Positions 31,965-44,173 of a DNA stretch of 64,000 nt are shown here, piece by piece. The stretch covers positions 2,728,001 to 2,792,000 of the forward strand of contig JASISA010000001.1 of assembly GCA_031771865.1 (NCBI GenBank). The letters are read 5' to 3'. Source of the DNA: Nothophaeocryptopus gaeumannii (Eukaryota; Ascomycota; Dothideomycetes; Mycosphaerellales; Mycosphaerellaceae). A model generated the notes under the pieces. That model saw only the letters and a program-made list of their open reading frames with translations, was not told where the DNA came from and ran no database searches. Position numbers and translations under genes: made by a program. Positions within the stretch are counted from its first letter, which is position 1, and the number at the start of each line of letters is the position of its first letter.

Positions 31965-33589
31965 TTAGATGCGCTCGGGATCGTTTGCGTTAGGGTCGAT
32001 CGCTTGTCCATTGTTAATAAGCAACTGCTCGTCCACTCTCTCCATGGCATACTCTACCCGTTTCCAGGTCTTCAGGCTTCCAGCATTTGCTTCGAGTTCC
32101 CAAACCCGTACTCGTCGATGATAACGAATTTTGCCGTATGAGCAATATGCCCCGAATCCACAAGCACCGCCGTAGCAGAGCCAGGGACCATACTGTACAG
32201 GCGCATCGCCACCGTGCGGCGGACGTGAGGGTAGCAATGCGCAAAAGTCGTTCACGTGATCGTGCCCACAGCCTAGAGCTGCTATGCCTTCTTGGACCAA
32301 AGCATTGTAGAAGTGTGTATTCAAGCTTGGAGCCTCGGAAGGTTCCCCTCGATGGCCACTATGTAGACGCAAATGATGGTCTCCAAATTCGGGAAGAGGT
32401 ATGTGTTGAAAAACAAGAGACAGATGATGCTGGAACGCATGTTCTCTGCTCGATCGAGTACTTCGCAGTGCTTTGCTGGTGTTCGTGAACCAATCTATTT
32501 GGCTTTGTTGTATAGGGTGATAGTCGGGATTGCGTGTCTTGCTGGGCACTCCACTGTGTGAATCTAAGAAGAACAGGGTCGATGATGGAGCCGTGGAAGG
32601 GGTGGGGCCCAGAACCTGAAGTACGAAGTTACCTACGCCGTCGACCATCTCTGGGCCCAACTCGCATAGACTGTAGGGCAGGTCCCGAAGGATCATCATC
32701 TGTGCTCTGCCTGCGTTACAGTAAGCACGCATATCGTCTGCAGGCAAAGATGATGCTTACGCGATGATGCATGTACCCCTTCACTGTCGTGGTTTCCAAA
32801 TACGGCTGCGAACGGAATTGCACGCTCGATGATAGGAGCAGTCACCTTGAAGAGAGCTGTTTGGCTATCGGAAACATCGTGATGTAACTGATCACCAGTA
32901 AAGACCACAAGATCAGGTTTCTCATTGTCCAGGTGCTTGCCAACAAAATCTACTGTCCTTGGATCCGCTTCGCTTTCTGGAAGATCGTTTCCATCTGCAT
33001 CTATGGCATCGTTGCACACACCCACGCCAGTGACCATGTGCGTATCAGATATCTGAAGAATCTTGAACCTGCCATCCTTTCCGGTTCTCAAAGTCGCCGG
33101 CCGCACTGGAGTCGGGTCGGCTCTGCCGTAGAGGACAGATATTCTCGCAACCGGTATTGCGAGCGGCCCGTTCAATCGAATTGGCGAGCGCATCAGAGCC
33201 CACTTTGGCCGTGGGTCGACAGCATCTTTCCCGAACAGAACGTTCACTGCCGTTATGAACTGGTGAATCTCGCCAGAGAACACTCTTCTCCGCAGCCAGA
33301 TTCCGCCAGGTCGACTCTCCCACAGACGGCCCGGGCTAGACTCTGGGCACAGCTCAGCAACTCTGATATCGGTCACTAGTAGGTCATCGGCTGCAAGCTC
33401 TTCCTCGTCCACAAGCGCTACGTAAAGCCATGCGCGCCGACGTGACTTGTGTAGATGCAGTTCCTTCTCGATGCGGTGCCAAACTCGCGAATGTGGTTGA
33501 TGGGCGGGAGGTAGAATCGGGGCAGAAATCGAGGCAGAGAATGACACGGTCAGATCTGCAACGACCGGGCGGGCAAGAGACGTTTTCAT
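31965..33589 (-). CDS. DCR2-like calcineurin-type phosphoesterase (N-terminus uncertain)
   Basis: Exon 1 is 32761-33589 and exon 2 is 31965-32710. A 50-nt intron (GTAAGC...CTGTAACGCAG) joins GVHASS to RRAQMMILRDLPYS in frame, for 524 aa from the first ATG. The N-terminal domain reads HRIEKELHLHKSRRRAWLYV and EEELAADDLLVTDIRV. The metallophosphoesterase motifs are FKILQISDTHM, VVFTGDQLHHD, AVFGNHDSEG, then LVFQHIPLPEF and LGCGHDHVNDF (the final GHDH). Yeast Dcr2 is a phosphatase that dephosphorylates Sic1 and Ire1. Typical fungal copies start with a membrane anchor. Here an upstream frame (LLAVFFLA, and RKILDPHTYIPLNENVS at about 33.58-33.64 kb) looks like that anchor and linker but is out of frame. 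Confidence 0.82.
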
Positions 33590-33712
33590 TGAGAGGGATG
33601 TATGTGTGCGGGTCGAGAATCTTTCGGCTGTGCGACAGTCAAGAAGATTTGATGCCTCAGGCCAGAAAGAATACAGCTAGTAGCATGCCTTATGTCAGAT
33701 TATCTGTCGCTT

Positions 33713-36301
33713 CTACATGCAGTCTTCTCCTCCAGCGACCGTCGACTCCTCGGCTTGCGCGTCACTTTGGTCTGTTTCTATCCACCTTTGGATCTCGCTC
33801 TGCAGTATATCGGCAGCCTCCCTGGTGGCCCGTTCGCGTAGCCAGCCTTCCAGCACATTCATGAATTCAATAACCCAAGAGTGCTGTGGTCCCCAGTGCT
33901 CCTTGATCATCTCTATCGCCTGTCGTTGAGTATTCTCTGCCTCTATGGTCTTCCCTTGTCTATACCGACTGAAGGAGACTATTTTCAGAGATTCTATCCT
34001 CTCTGCTACCCTCCTAGCGTACAGGTCATGGTCCTGGAGTATGAACATGCCTTGCGACGCCATCTCTTCTGCCTCATTGTAGCGTCCCTGTTTGTTCAAG
34101 TTGTGCGCAAGATTGAGGATAGGCCGCGGATTAGGAAGTCTATCGGCAGCTCTAAACTGGCGGAGGAGATCCCGTAAGAGCCGCTCTTCATCCGAGTGAT
34201 CTGCGATTACCCGCTTCATATAGTCCAGTCGAACAGACACAGACAGCCGGTGAATCGTGCCGAGTTGCCGATCGAAAATATCGACGACGCACCGCCAAGC
34301 TTGTATCATAGCCTCGCTTAGCCATTCCATACCAAGTTGGCTAAGGCAATGCCAGATCTGGCTCCAGAGATGCGCCTTCCGTTGACTGTTGCTGACACTC
34401 TAGCAACATAGTCACAAAGCAGCACTGCCACATCACTGAGTTCAGTCCTTGTTAGATGGACAAAGACTTCAAAGAAGCAGGCTAGCGCTCGAGGGTGCTC
34501 GGCTCGAAGTATGTCCTTTACCAGATCGCATGCTCTATTCAGAGCCAGGCGGAACTCGACATGTGATCCCTTTTGCTTGAACATAGTGGCAGTAAAGCAA
34601 TATGAGTCAAAGTCGTTGCATAGGTTGTTTTGGAACTCAGCGCCATTCGGAGCAATAAGAGTTTCATGGTCATCAAAAACCATCTTTCGACAGCAATCCT
34701 CGGTATAGGTCCTGACCAGGCGGAACAAGTGTTCACTCGCAAGGAGAGCATTGGGCGGAGGTGGCGATGATGGCAGTCCAGGTTGGTTGGAAAAGATCGG
34801 CGGAAGCATGCAATCCTTGTCGACCATTTGACCCAATGCAGTGCATCGTGGAGAGCAACCTGAGGTACCCCTATTTGGATTGAATATGCTGTGCGTGAAT
34901 GTCCTGTTAACTTTAGGGTCTTTTCCCCGTCGGCGAGCCCGTTAACCAACCTGGCACCCGATACTCCTCTGGAGGGGTACTTACAAAGACTTCGGGAGCC
35001 TGGCGCATACATCTCCACAGGATATGCGTTCTCTATGTCACTCTCGTCCATCTCGCTTAGGAGTCGTGGACACTGCTCCGTCGAGATATCATAGGAGAAC
35101 CTAGTGTCCTCTGTCCAGGTAGCAGGTAAGGTATTGGTATCTGAGGACGCTCCTATGTTTGGCAAGCTTCTGGAACTTCCGACACGGCCTTGGAACACTT
35201 CCCTTTCGACGTTGGCAACTTGTTCAGGGGATTTTAGTATCGTTTCTCCCGCTCCACCAACGGGACCATACCATCTCTCTTGTTTGCAGAGGAGTGCTTC
35301 CAATGTGGAGTCACTCTTGAGGACATACGAACATCCACTTGCCCAATCTCGAATAGTTTTACACGCAATCGGAGTTCGCTGTGCTGCGTGGTGGATGAAG
35401 TCTGGCAACGATCGACAATACTGGATGATCGCGTCTCGATATCCAGATTTAACCTTACCTCCCCATCTATGCAATATCAGATCTGTAGGACTTGGAAGTG
35501 CTGAAGAACATACACAGTAGTCTGCCGTCCTATCATGAAGATGGCGCCCAGGGGGATCTCATGGAAAAACCCCGTGAGCCATTCTCCAGCATTTCTGCAC
35601 CTGCGCAATGTGCTCAAATTGTCCGGAGCCAAGTCGCCCAACAGGTAATTGAGGGCTGACTTCAACTCACTATGAGGGGTACCATTATCGTTGATATAGT
35701 CGTCTACAGCGCTGGCAACGATAATACTTCCGATCCTGACAGTATAAGCGCTGCGTGAACTGAGTTGGATAGCGGCGCACACCACGCGCTTTGCCGGTTC
35801 TTCGTGCGATTCAAGGCCTGAGAATTGCGCTAGCGAGGCAAAAGGATCCTGTATGTCGCCGGAAGCCAGCCAGTTTTCTCTGCAAAGAGCCCTCTCAATT
35901 CGTCCAAATTGATCTTCGATCGACTTGCCAGGATTAACGCGACAGTAATTTAAGATATTATGCGTGCCTCCGGGTGGAGTTCGCTGTACTGCTCGACGGT
36001 CTTTGAGTCTGATTCGCAATCTATGCTGTGTCTGGGTAAGAGATTTGTGGGCTTGTTGTAACTTCTATTTCACCGTTAGCTCCATGCTATTATTTCGTAG
36101 TAAAAGACATGCATCGTACGACGACTCAGCCGAAAGACGGTCGTTCAATGTGTCAAGAAGCTGTAGAAGCCCTGTCTGCTGGTTCGCAAGGCTGAAAGCA
36201 CCTGCCATCGCGTTCCGACGACAGCGAAGGTAAGAAAAGCTAGTGCGAATGACCGCAACGATGAAGACTCTGGAGCCAAGAGCAAGATGCACGGCGTTCA
36301 T
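33713..36301 (-). pseudogene. Clr5-like/TPR-type fungal protein, heavily broken
   Basis: The coding trace runs from about 36301 to 33713. It begins MAGAFSLANQQTGLLQLLD in an internal ATG context. An in-frame TAG (36065-36067) separates SMELTVK from KLQQAHKSLTQTQ. A second break near 35490-35530 switches frame between IGRQTT and ALPSPTDLILH. An intron (34904-34984, GTAAGT...TTAACAG) is recognisable but leaves the frame off by one. Then comes the block SPRCTALGQMVDKDCMLPPI, and a further shift near 34330 before SQLGMEWLSEAMIQAW. The C-terminus has TPR-like helices (LNLAHNLNKQGRYNEAEEMA; GKTIEAENTQRQAIEMI). The middle block resembles the region that follows Clr5 domains in fungal proteins of unknown function. 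At least three lesions make it a pseudogene. Confidence 0.6.
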
Positions 36302-37793
36302 GTTATGTAAGCACTCGCCTCGTTTCGACCTGCAGGAGCTAATTAGTGGAATCTGTGCTGCTGTGCCTTAAGTCTGCATCGCTGTACCGCCGCGTTGCAT
36401 GGATGTCGCGAGTAGCCAGATTTGAATGGCGCTCGGAGCTTCTGCGCTCTAGCGCCATGGGGTTCCAGTCACCCTTACAGGATAGGATACGCAATTCATC
36501 GCGCTTCCTCGTGCTCTACATTCGGCCGTTAGTGTTGCAGGGGGCTTGTGATTCGTAGCAACTGCCCACTCCGGAACGCTCGGCTACGCCTGCAGCAAGA
36601 GAAAATGCTTCGTTGGTCGACTCGACTTCATTGGCGCGATGTTCATGCGTTGCTATCAGTGAATCCTGCTGGGATCTGCGGAGTTGAGCCAAGATTTGTC
36701 GGCCGACTCTTGGCATTTCGAGATCGCACGGGCGCAACTCGTGCTGGATTCTCGCAGTACATTGAAGCTGATTATAGAAAGCATTTTGCACAGCCCAATT
36801 GCCTGAGCCGTACGAGATGTATATGTTATGTTATGTTATGTTGTTCAATCTAGCTATGCACAGATCTAATGTCCACGAGATGTATAATGTCCATCCCAGC
36901 GTCGCGAGCCGCTTAGTGTGGCGAGCCGGACGAGCAGTTTGCATCTCACAAGTTTGCACCTCCCGAACAAGTTGACATATGTGATAGACAGGTCTATGAT
37001 TCAGTGGCCTCGCTACCTCGGAGCGAAGGTATGGCTAGAAATACTGGATGTTGATCGTATAGTCGTTTTTGGCGTGAATGCTGCCGACCGCTCCTCTTGC
37101 GGTTTATCCCTACTAGACCGCATCGACCTTGCTAGACTTCTGTCTCGGCGGGTCCAGTCAATGTAGCTATAGGAAATGCATATGTCCTGAAGTTGTGTAG
37201 TCTTCCGAAGCACGTCGTTGTAGGTTCCGAGAGATTCTCCGGTAGAAAGTAGGGAATCTTGGCTCGGGTGCGATTTTAGCGCGAGTATATGAGCTGAATG
37301 ATACGATTATCACAGGTAATTATTCTTGACGCTACGCTCTATCTGGACACATGGATTATATGCTCAGACACAAGTCGCGGCGTTCTTCTCGATGCTTCCA
37401 AGACGATGTGATCGTCGTTCGATAGCGTATGTTCTATTGTTAGGCATTTCTCAGGGTCCCTCCTGATCCGCGCGTGATAGAGCGCACCCTTCCCTCTCAC
37501 GTCAGCAAGGCAAAATGGATAGAGCCAGCTAGGCCCTCGACGAAGGTGCTTACAACCCCAGCACTATACACAGCCCCAATAGTAAGAATGTAGTAGCTAA
37601 GTCTTCAAAGGAGATTCTGCACATATCATCAACAGAACTTGCATTAGTAAAGACTTACTTATACTAGATTGTGGGCCTCTCTGCTTCGATAGTAGGTCAA
37701 CCGCAGTCCTCTGTCAATTGTTCGCACTATAGGCTTGGCTAATGCCCTGCTGCCTTCTCCCACTACCCACAACAGCGCCGTATATGAATGGCC
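36302..37793. other. Gene-poor region
   Basis: These 1.5 kb contain only short frames on both strands. A short tatgt repeat (tatgttatgttatgttatgttg) lies at about 36822-36843. Nothing else can be supported. Confidence 0.4.
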
Positions 37794-40700
37794 TTAACTA
37801 AGATTAACCCCAATAACAGATACATGGCCGGAATTAGTTCCAATTACAAGTGTGTTGCAAAACACGCTCGAGCAGGTTCCACGATACTCAGTAGGCAGCC
37901 ATAGCATATCTTGACCTTTGCAGCGAATCCATTGGCCGTGTAACTCTAGAGTAGCAGTACGTAGAGATCTGGGGACCGGAGAAGAAGCGACAAATGCACT
38001 TGTGTCGAACTCGCCACAATCTGTCCGCAGGGTTGCGCCGTTGTTTACGAATGCCATTTGGTAGAGACTGCCAACGTCCTGAAGGCGGTGGATTTCATCG
38101 CCTGTCTTGGCGTTCCACAACCGTACCGTATTGTCCCGTGACGCCGATGCTACTATATCCCCGTCCGGAGAGAAGGCGACCGCCATAACCGCTCTATCGT
38201 GCCCTTCGAGCTTCTGCGTCTCCTCGCCCGTCTTCGCGTTCCAGAGCCGTACCGTATTGTCGTATGACGCCGATGCTACTATATCCCCGTCCGGAGAGAA
38301 GGCGACCGCCGTAACCTCGTTATCGTGCCCTTCGAGCTTCTGCGTCTCCTCGCCCGTCTTCGCGTTCCAGAGCCGTACCGTATTGTCCCGTGACGCCGAT
38401 GCTACTATATCCCCGTCCGGAGAGAAGGCGACCGCCATAACCGCTCTATCGTGCCCTTCGAGCTTCTGCGTCTCCTCGCCCGTCTTCGCGTTCCAGAGCC
38501 GTACCGTCTTGTCGTATGACGCCGATGCTACTATATCCCCGTCCGGAGAGAAGGCGACCGCCATAACCGCTCTATCGTGCCCTTCGAGCTTCTGCGTCTC
38601 CTCGCCCGTCTTCGCGTTCCAGAGCCGTACCGTCTTGTCGTATGACGCCGATGCTACTATATCCCCGTCCGGAGAGAAGGCGACCGCCGTAACCTCGTTA
38701 TCGTGCCCTTCGAGCTTCTGCGTCTCCTCGCCCGTCTTCGCGTTCCAGAGCCGTACCGTCTTGTCGTCTGACGCCGATGCTACCACCTCCCCGTCCGGAG
38801 AGAAGGCGACCGCCATAACCGCTCTATCGTGCCCTTCGAGCTTCTGCGTCTCCTCGCCCGTCTTCGCGTTCCAGAGCCGTACCGTCTTGTCGTATGACGC
38901 CGATGCTACTATATCCCCGTCCGGAGAGAAGGCGACCGCCGTAACCTCGTTATCGTGCCCTTCGAGCTTCTGCGTCTCCTCGCCCGTCTTCGCGTTCCAG
39001 AGCCGTACCGTCTTGTCCCATGACGCCGATGCTACCACCTCCCCGTCCGGAGAGAAGGCGACCGCCGTAACCTCGTTATCGTGCCCTTCGAGCTTCTGCG
39101 TCTCCTCGCCCGTCTTCGCGTTCCAGAGCCGTACCGTCTTGTCGTATGACGCCGATGCTACTATATCCCCGTCCGGAGAGAAGGCGACCGCCGTAACCGC
39201 TCTATCGTGCCCTTCGAGCTTCTGCGTCTCCTCGCCCGTCTTCGCGTTCCAGAGCCGTACCGTCTTGTCGTCTGACGCCGATGCTACCACCTCCCCGTCC
39301 GGAGAGAAGGCGACCGCCATAACCTCGTTATCGTGCCCTTCGAGCTTCTGCGTCTCCTCGCCCGTCTTCGCGTTCCAGAGCCGTACCGTCTTGTCGTCTG
39401 ACGCCGATGCTACCACCTCCCCGTCCGGAGAGAAGGCGACCGCCATAACCGCTCTATCGTGCCCTTCGAGCTTCTGCGTCTCCTCGCCCGTCTTCGCGTT
39501 CCAGAGCCGTACCGTCTTGTCGTATGACGCCGATGCTACTATATCCCCGTCCGGAGAGAAGGCGACCGCCATAACCGCTCTATCGTGCCCTTCGAGCTTC
39601 TGCGTCTCCTCGCCCGTCTTCGCGTTCCAGAGCCGTACCGTATTGTCCCATGACGCCGATGCTACTATATCCCCGTCCGGAGAGAAGGCGACCGCCGTAA
39701 CCGCTTTATCGTGCCCTTCGAGCTTCAGAATCTGGGCACTCCAATCTTGTTGGACTGCTGGGAGGAGGCTAAGCAGCTTCGGACATTGATCCTGGAATAT
39801 TCGTCGTGTAATGCTCTGAGCTGGACTGAAGATTATGGCAGAGTGGTACGCCTGTAGCGGAGCAATGTCGATAATATGCCGATTTCTCAGCACAAAACGT
39901 CGTGCATCGGAAAGGAAGGCTAGCAATTGATGGCTTTGACCCGGCTGTAGGGTAGTTTTGATTAGTCTTGTCCTCCAATGTAGCATGTTTGACTCACGGA
40001 AACCAGACGCTGTAAGTTGTTAATATAACCAATCGCTGTTGACAATCTGCCTAACCAGCTTAGTGCCTCTAGCCAGTGAAGGAAGTGTGCATTCAAGAAG
40101 CGATGAACAGGACCTTCGTCGTACAACCTTTCAACGCTGTGAGCAATATGCCACACCCAGTAATTGCATGCATACGCAACTCCGGCAGGAATGTAATCTG
40201 CAATGCGTTGATGTTGGACACTGGCGCGTCGTACTCCAGCGACGCGGAGAGCACAAATGTCTTGTTTCAATGCACCCGGCTGATTCAACTGCCGAAGACA
40301 TTCCCTCGCAAGTCGGCCATGCACCGGTGCTCTGTTTGCTTGGTGTTCGCCCCGGGACCGCAAAAAGTCGCGAAAGGAAGTATGAAAGAAACGAATAGGA
40401 ACTCCGTTCGTGATCGGGATCCGTAAGACAGAGTGCAAGCCATGTAGCTGCCGACGCAGTTCGTCTTCCGCGACGCCTAGTAGTAGACCAAGTGTGTCTG
40501 GGGCAAGAGGTTCTCCTAACTCAGTAATCGTACTGAGAGTCGCTGATAGAACACTCCAGTCAACGTACTCTGTTGTCTGATCAAGGACCTGGCTATACAG
40601 TTTCTCCAGCAGTACTCCATCTGGCCTTCCTGCATTATCTCGATCTTGGAGAAAGAGGTTTAGTGATTCCTCTGCACTTCGACCCTTGTCGCTTACATAT

Positions 40701-41723
40701 CGCACGATAGTGGCAGCAAAAATAAAGAGTCCCGCGGCTAAGCGTACAAGCTGATTTATTACACTGCTTCCTGGCCACCCAGGTGGGAATTGACGCCAGC
40801 TCTGCTGCTCTTGTTTTAGCATTTCGAAGCTCCTTGACAGAAACAGGCGTATGTCGGGATCGACTATTTCTCGTGGTTCGTTATGCAGCTCAAGTTTGAA
40901 GTGCGCAATCTCCGGTCGTTGGAATACTGCGCTAACCGAGCGTTCGGGCCGGCTCGTCAGGATAATGCGAAGTCTCACGTTAAAGACATTCTTCGCTCGT
41001 GCCATAGTCGCGACAAGGTTCTGTACATCCGCTTCGCCGTGGCACTCGTCTATAGCATCGACGATTATTGCCAGAACAGGCGGTCGGGAGTCTTTGTGGG
41101 CCTTGCTGTTGAACTTGAGGACACGGCGCAACTTTTCACGTTTTCCAACTTCTGTGCGTGCACGTATGATATTGAGCGGTTGCACGATCAGCCTGTCCCA
41201 CTGATCGGACTTGCTTTTGCTTGTGATGTCCGGGTGTTGGTGCATTGCGCTAGAGATGTGTTGCTTGAGCTCTGAGCTTGTAGATGCTAACTGCGTTGCG
41301 ATCGAAGTGTAGAACAAGCCTGCGTGCGCGACCTCACCACCTCCTCTTACAAAGAAGAAGCTTGCTCCAAGCTCTTCCTTTTGCCGGAACTCGTGAGCGA
41401 GCGTGCGGGCGATTGTGGACTTTCCGTGCCTGCCATCCCGTTCAGCCAGAAGATACAGCTATCTTCTTCTCCGTACGTCCATGCTCTTATCCGGTGCAAC
41501 ACCTCCATGCGCGTATTCTCAAGGCATAAAGGGTCGTTTTCCTGCTCAGCGAGTCAAATGCAGCTTCTTTTGCGTAGGGCAGACCGATCACATCGCGTCC
41601 GGTGGTATTATCTCTGTCGCCGTAAGTATATGTGACGGGCCCGTATACATTTCCATTGTGCTGTACAGCGTTTCCAGTCGCCGTGCTTTGGGTATGGGTA
41701 GCTTGGTGTCCCGAGTAGTCCAT
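37794..41723 (-). pseudogene. NACHT-WD40 NLR (STAND immune-receptor type) with two frameshifts
   Basis: The coding trace is 39998-41723 plus 37794-39944, with a 53-nt intron (39945-39997, GTGAGT...CCCTACAG) that joins in phase. From the likely ATG at 41721-41723 a 45-residue Gly/Asn/Thr-rich leader (TATGNAVQHNGNVYGPVTY) runs into the NACHT entry block LPYAKEAAFDS. One base is missing near 41537-41542. A second is missing near 41421-41427, in the codons for Walker A (GMAGTGKST context). Past these the frame is open: ASFFFVRGGGEVAHAGLFYT, VDAIDECHGEADV (Walker B), ILTSRPERSV (sensor) and FFHTSFRDFLRS, then 13 WD repeats. HET-E/NWD-type proteins of this design trigger heterokaryon incompatibility or defence. 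No separate N-terminal effector domain is seen; the leader may be a signalling motif instead. Confidence 0.85.
38095..39722 (-). repeat. Array of 13 near-identical 126-bp WD40 units
   Basis: Each unit encodes 42 residues built on AVAFSPDGxxVASASxDxTV and RLWNAKTGEETQKLEGHD. Variation is confined to few sites: KA/RA/NE before V(T/M)AV, DI/EV after SPDG, and W/Y/D/R-D-N/K after SAS. Synonymous sites are also almost identical between units, which indicates recent homogenisation. Fungal NLRs of the HNWD class show the same pattern. Confidence 0.95.
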
Positions 41724-44173
41724 AATTCTACCACCACAGGAGTCATGTATAACATCCTGCCATCTTGCGCTTTCGAGCGTGTGCATGTACTCATCGCCTT
41801 CTTGTGAGACGCATCTGTGAGACGGAGTCACAGCCCTCGGCTGCGCACCTGCACAAGTACCCAAAGGCGCTCGCTTCTCGCTGCTATTGGGCCAGAGGTG
41901 CTCAGGCGGCCTCTGCAGTGCGTGCATTGTGCAACTCACGCCTGAGGATCCAGCCGCACTCTTGACCGTAGAGGCTAGTCTGAGGAATCGGGCTTAGGTC
42001 GATGCTGGTATGCAGTATTGTAATTACATACCAAGCGTTGTGGTGCAACTACGAGAAACCTGCCTATGCAACATCTCGCCTCGGACATTGGCGGGCAGAC
42101 TACGACTTGTGTCCATACATATGGAAAGGTCGTCCGCATGACGTTAGTGTGATCGGCTATCAGCTTCGATAACAGGACGATATTCCATATGTACGCACGC
42201 TAAAATCTGACTGCAAGCCAGAACTCTCTCTGTCATCGGTGAATCTCTCGGCAACCACATTGTTGCACTCTGATCGACATGAAAACTCCAGGGCATTCGC
42301 AGCTAGTAATGATGCACTATTTGCTCTCACCGAAACCAGGAGAGCGCAAAACATTCAATCTAGCAGGGGCGAACTGGAGCAGGGTCGATTTGCGGCATGT
42401 ATGCTAACTACGACAGAGTGGCCAACGTCAGGTATTGCGGGGTACGCTTTCGCTTGGATGTAGCGAGATTATTTCAGAACGGCCTCGAATGCCCCATGTT
42501 TGTAAGTCCTTGCCAGGCGAGGACTTGCAAGGCCAAAAGTGTGCTCGCGGCTCGTTACACTGTGTGGCTCGGGATGCTGGGATGGACGTTAGATTACTCG
42601 GGAGTCTGGGCAATGTAGACAGGTGGGTCCCTGAAGACGCTTGCAAGGCAGACACCGCCGACGTGGCTTAAGTTCGGTGAGAGCTATTCCGTCAGCCGTC
42701 GATTCCGGTAAGAAGTTTGTTCCGAACATTGATGTTCCTCCCTTGACATAGCCCGGACCATCGTCCTTCGAGAAGCTCGATCTTGGTGGCACTGTCGGTC
42801 TTCCGAACCTAGTCCTGTGGACTTAACGTCGTTGGAGCTGCACGGCAAGACCCACTTGTCTCGCCGAATGTACGTATACGTCTTGAGCTCTACACAGATG
42901 GTCAGTAGCTGCTTGGAGGTCACAGATAGCCTGGCACATCACCTTCGATGTGGTGTCAGCTTTCGGCAGAGAATGTTTGAGGCGAACAAGATCTGGCAAC
43001 GGTTTTTCGATATAGTCTGGAAGCTGTTGTATCTTCTCAAGCTGCTCCAACGTGTAAGTCATCGCTGTTCCAATGCTGTGATATTGGAAGAGCTGCACAA
43101 TGTGCGTGCCTTTATCATAACACGAATCCATGATGGACTGAAGAATGTCTCGAAGCTTCTGGCTGGCCCGGAGGGAGGTTGTCTGGCATGAACCAATCAG
43201 AAACTGTCCCGGTTTAAGCGGTTGAGGCTTGCACGAACGAGTTGCCGGTCAACAAAGCGCATGTCCGTAGACGAGCGGCCTCCGGATGCTACGAGGACCC
43301 TATCAGCTTTGTCAGAACAGTTCAAACATTGGACCCCCGGTTCGCACGTCTTCCCGAATTTTGCTAAAGCTGTGACCATACACAATTTATCGAAGAAAGC
43401 AGATCTACATATGGGAAGGTGTTCAGCTGCAGCTGCGAGGACATGTTCCGCAAGCGCCCTGCCCGCATGAGTCCAAGCTGTAGCGATGGCGAGGGACACA
43501 GCCAATCACCTTGTAGCCATGATCAATCTCCACTCCGCCCAAGGCGCTCCCTGTGAACAGCATTGCTGTTCCTTGCCCTGCACCCGAAAGTGAATGCAGC
43601 ACATAATACGCGCAAGCGACCGAGCTCTCGTGTGAGCTTGCTGCTGGTAGTGGAGCAAACGGTAGGAGAATCGAGGAATCACACGCAATGATTGCCATTT
43701 GCCTCTATGCAGCAATAGTGGAAGGGAGTCCCCTCCAAGCACGTGCGGGACGTGCATGCTGCATCCGAGCATGCTGCGGCCACGCGCACTCCGAGTCGCG
43801 CACAATCACATGTATGCTCACTGGTGTAACTCAATCTACGGCGCGTAGCACGCCTGCTATCGGATAGTAATAGTTGAGGCATGCAGCGATCGGTCAATGC
43901 TGCCGACCGCTACGTTTACAACCTATCCAAGTCCGAACCAATACTCTAGACATGGCTTCACTGGCCGAGTAGCCAGAGCCCACTGTATGGAGCTGCGAAG
44001 TGACTTGTCGTTGCCTAGGACGCGCATCGCACATACATATTGAACTCCGCAGAGATATTGATTGGACCGCACGGTCCATGGTGCGGGGCTTATAACCAAT
44101 TCTCCATGCCCACGGCTGATAGCCTTTCACCTCCATACAAGATCTCATCCCTCGCTTCGAACAGAACCACGGA
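41724..44173. other. Region without a resolved gene; minus-strand coding remnants at about 42.8-43.5 kb
   Basis: Between the NLR and the HeLo-like gene, frames on the minus strand at 42823-43170 (SLRASQKLRDILQSIMDSCY; TLEQLEKIQQLPDYIEKPLP) and 43197-43505 have gene-like composition and plausible splice sites, for example an acceptor ending TGCCAG at about 43188. I could not build a consistent model and recognise no family. They may be remnants of another gene of the same cluster. The rest holds nothing I can support. Confidence 0.3.

Noticed and set aside
38095..39722. CRISPR-like regular repeat array
   Set aside because: The units are contiguous 126-bp coding repeats without spacers, encode WD40 blades and lie in a eukaryotic gene.
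38107..39789. 560-codon repetitive plus-strand frame
   Set aside because: It is a pure antisense shadow of the 126-bp WD40 units; repeats of 3n length keep such frames open by chance.
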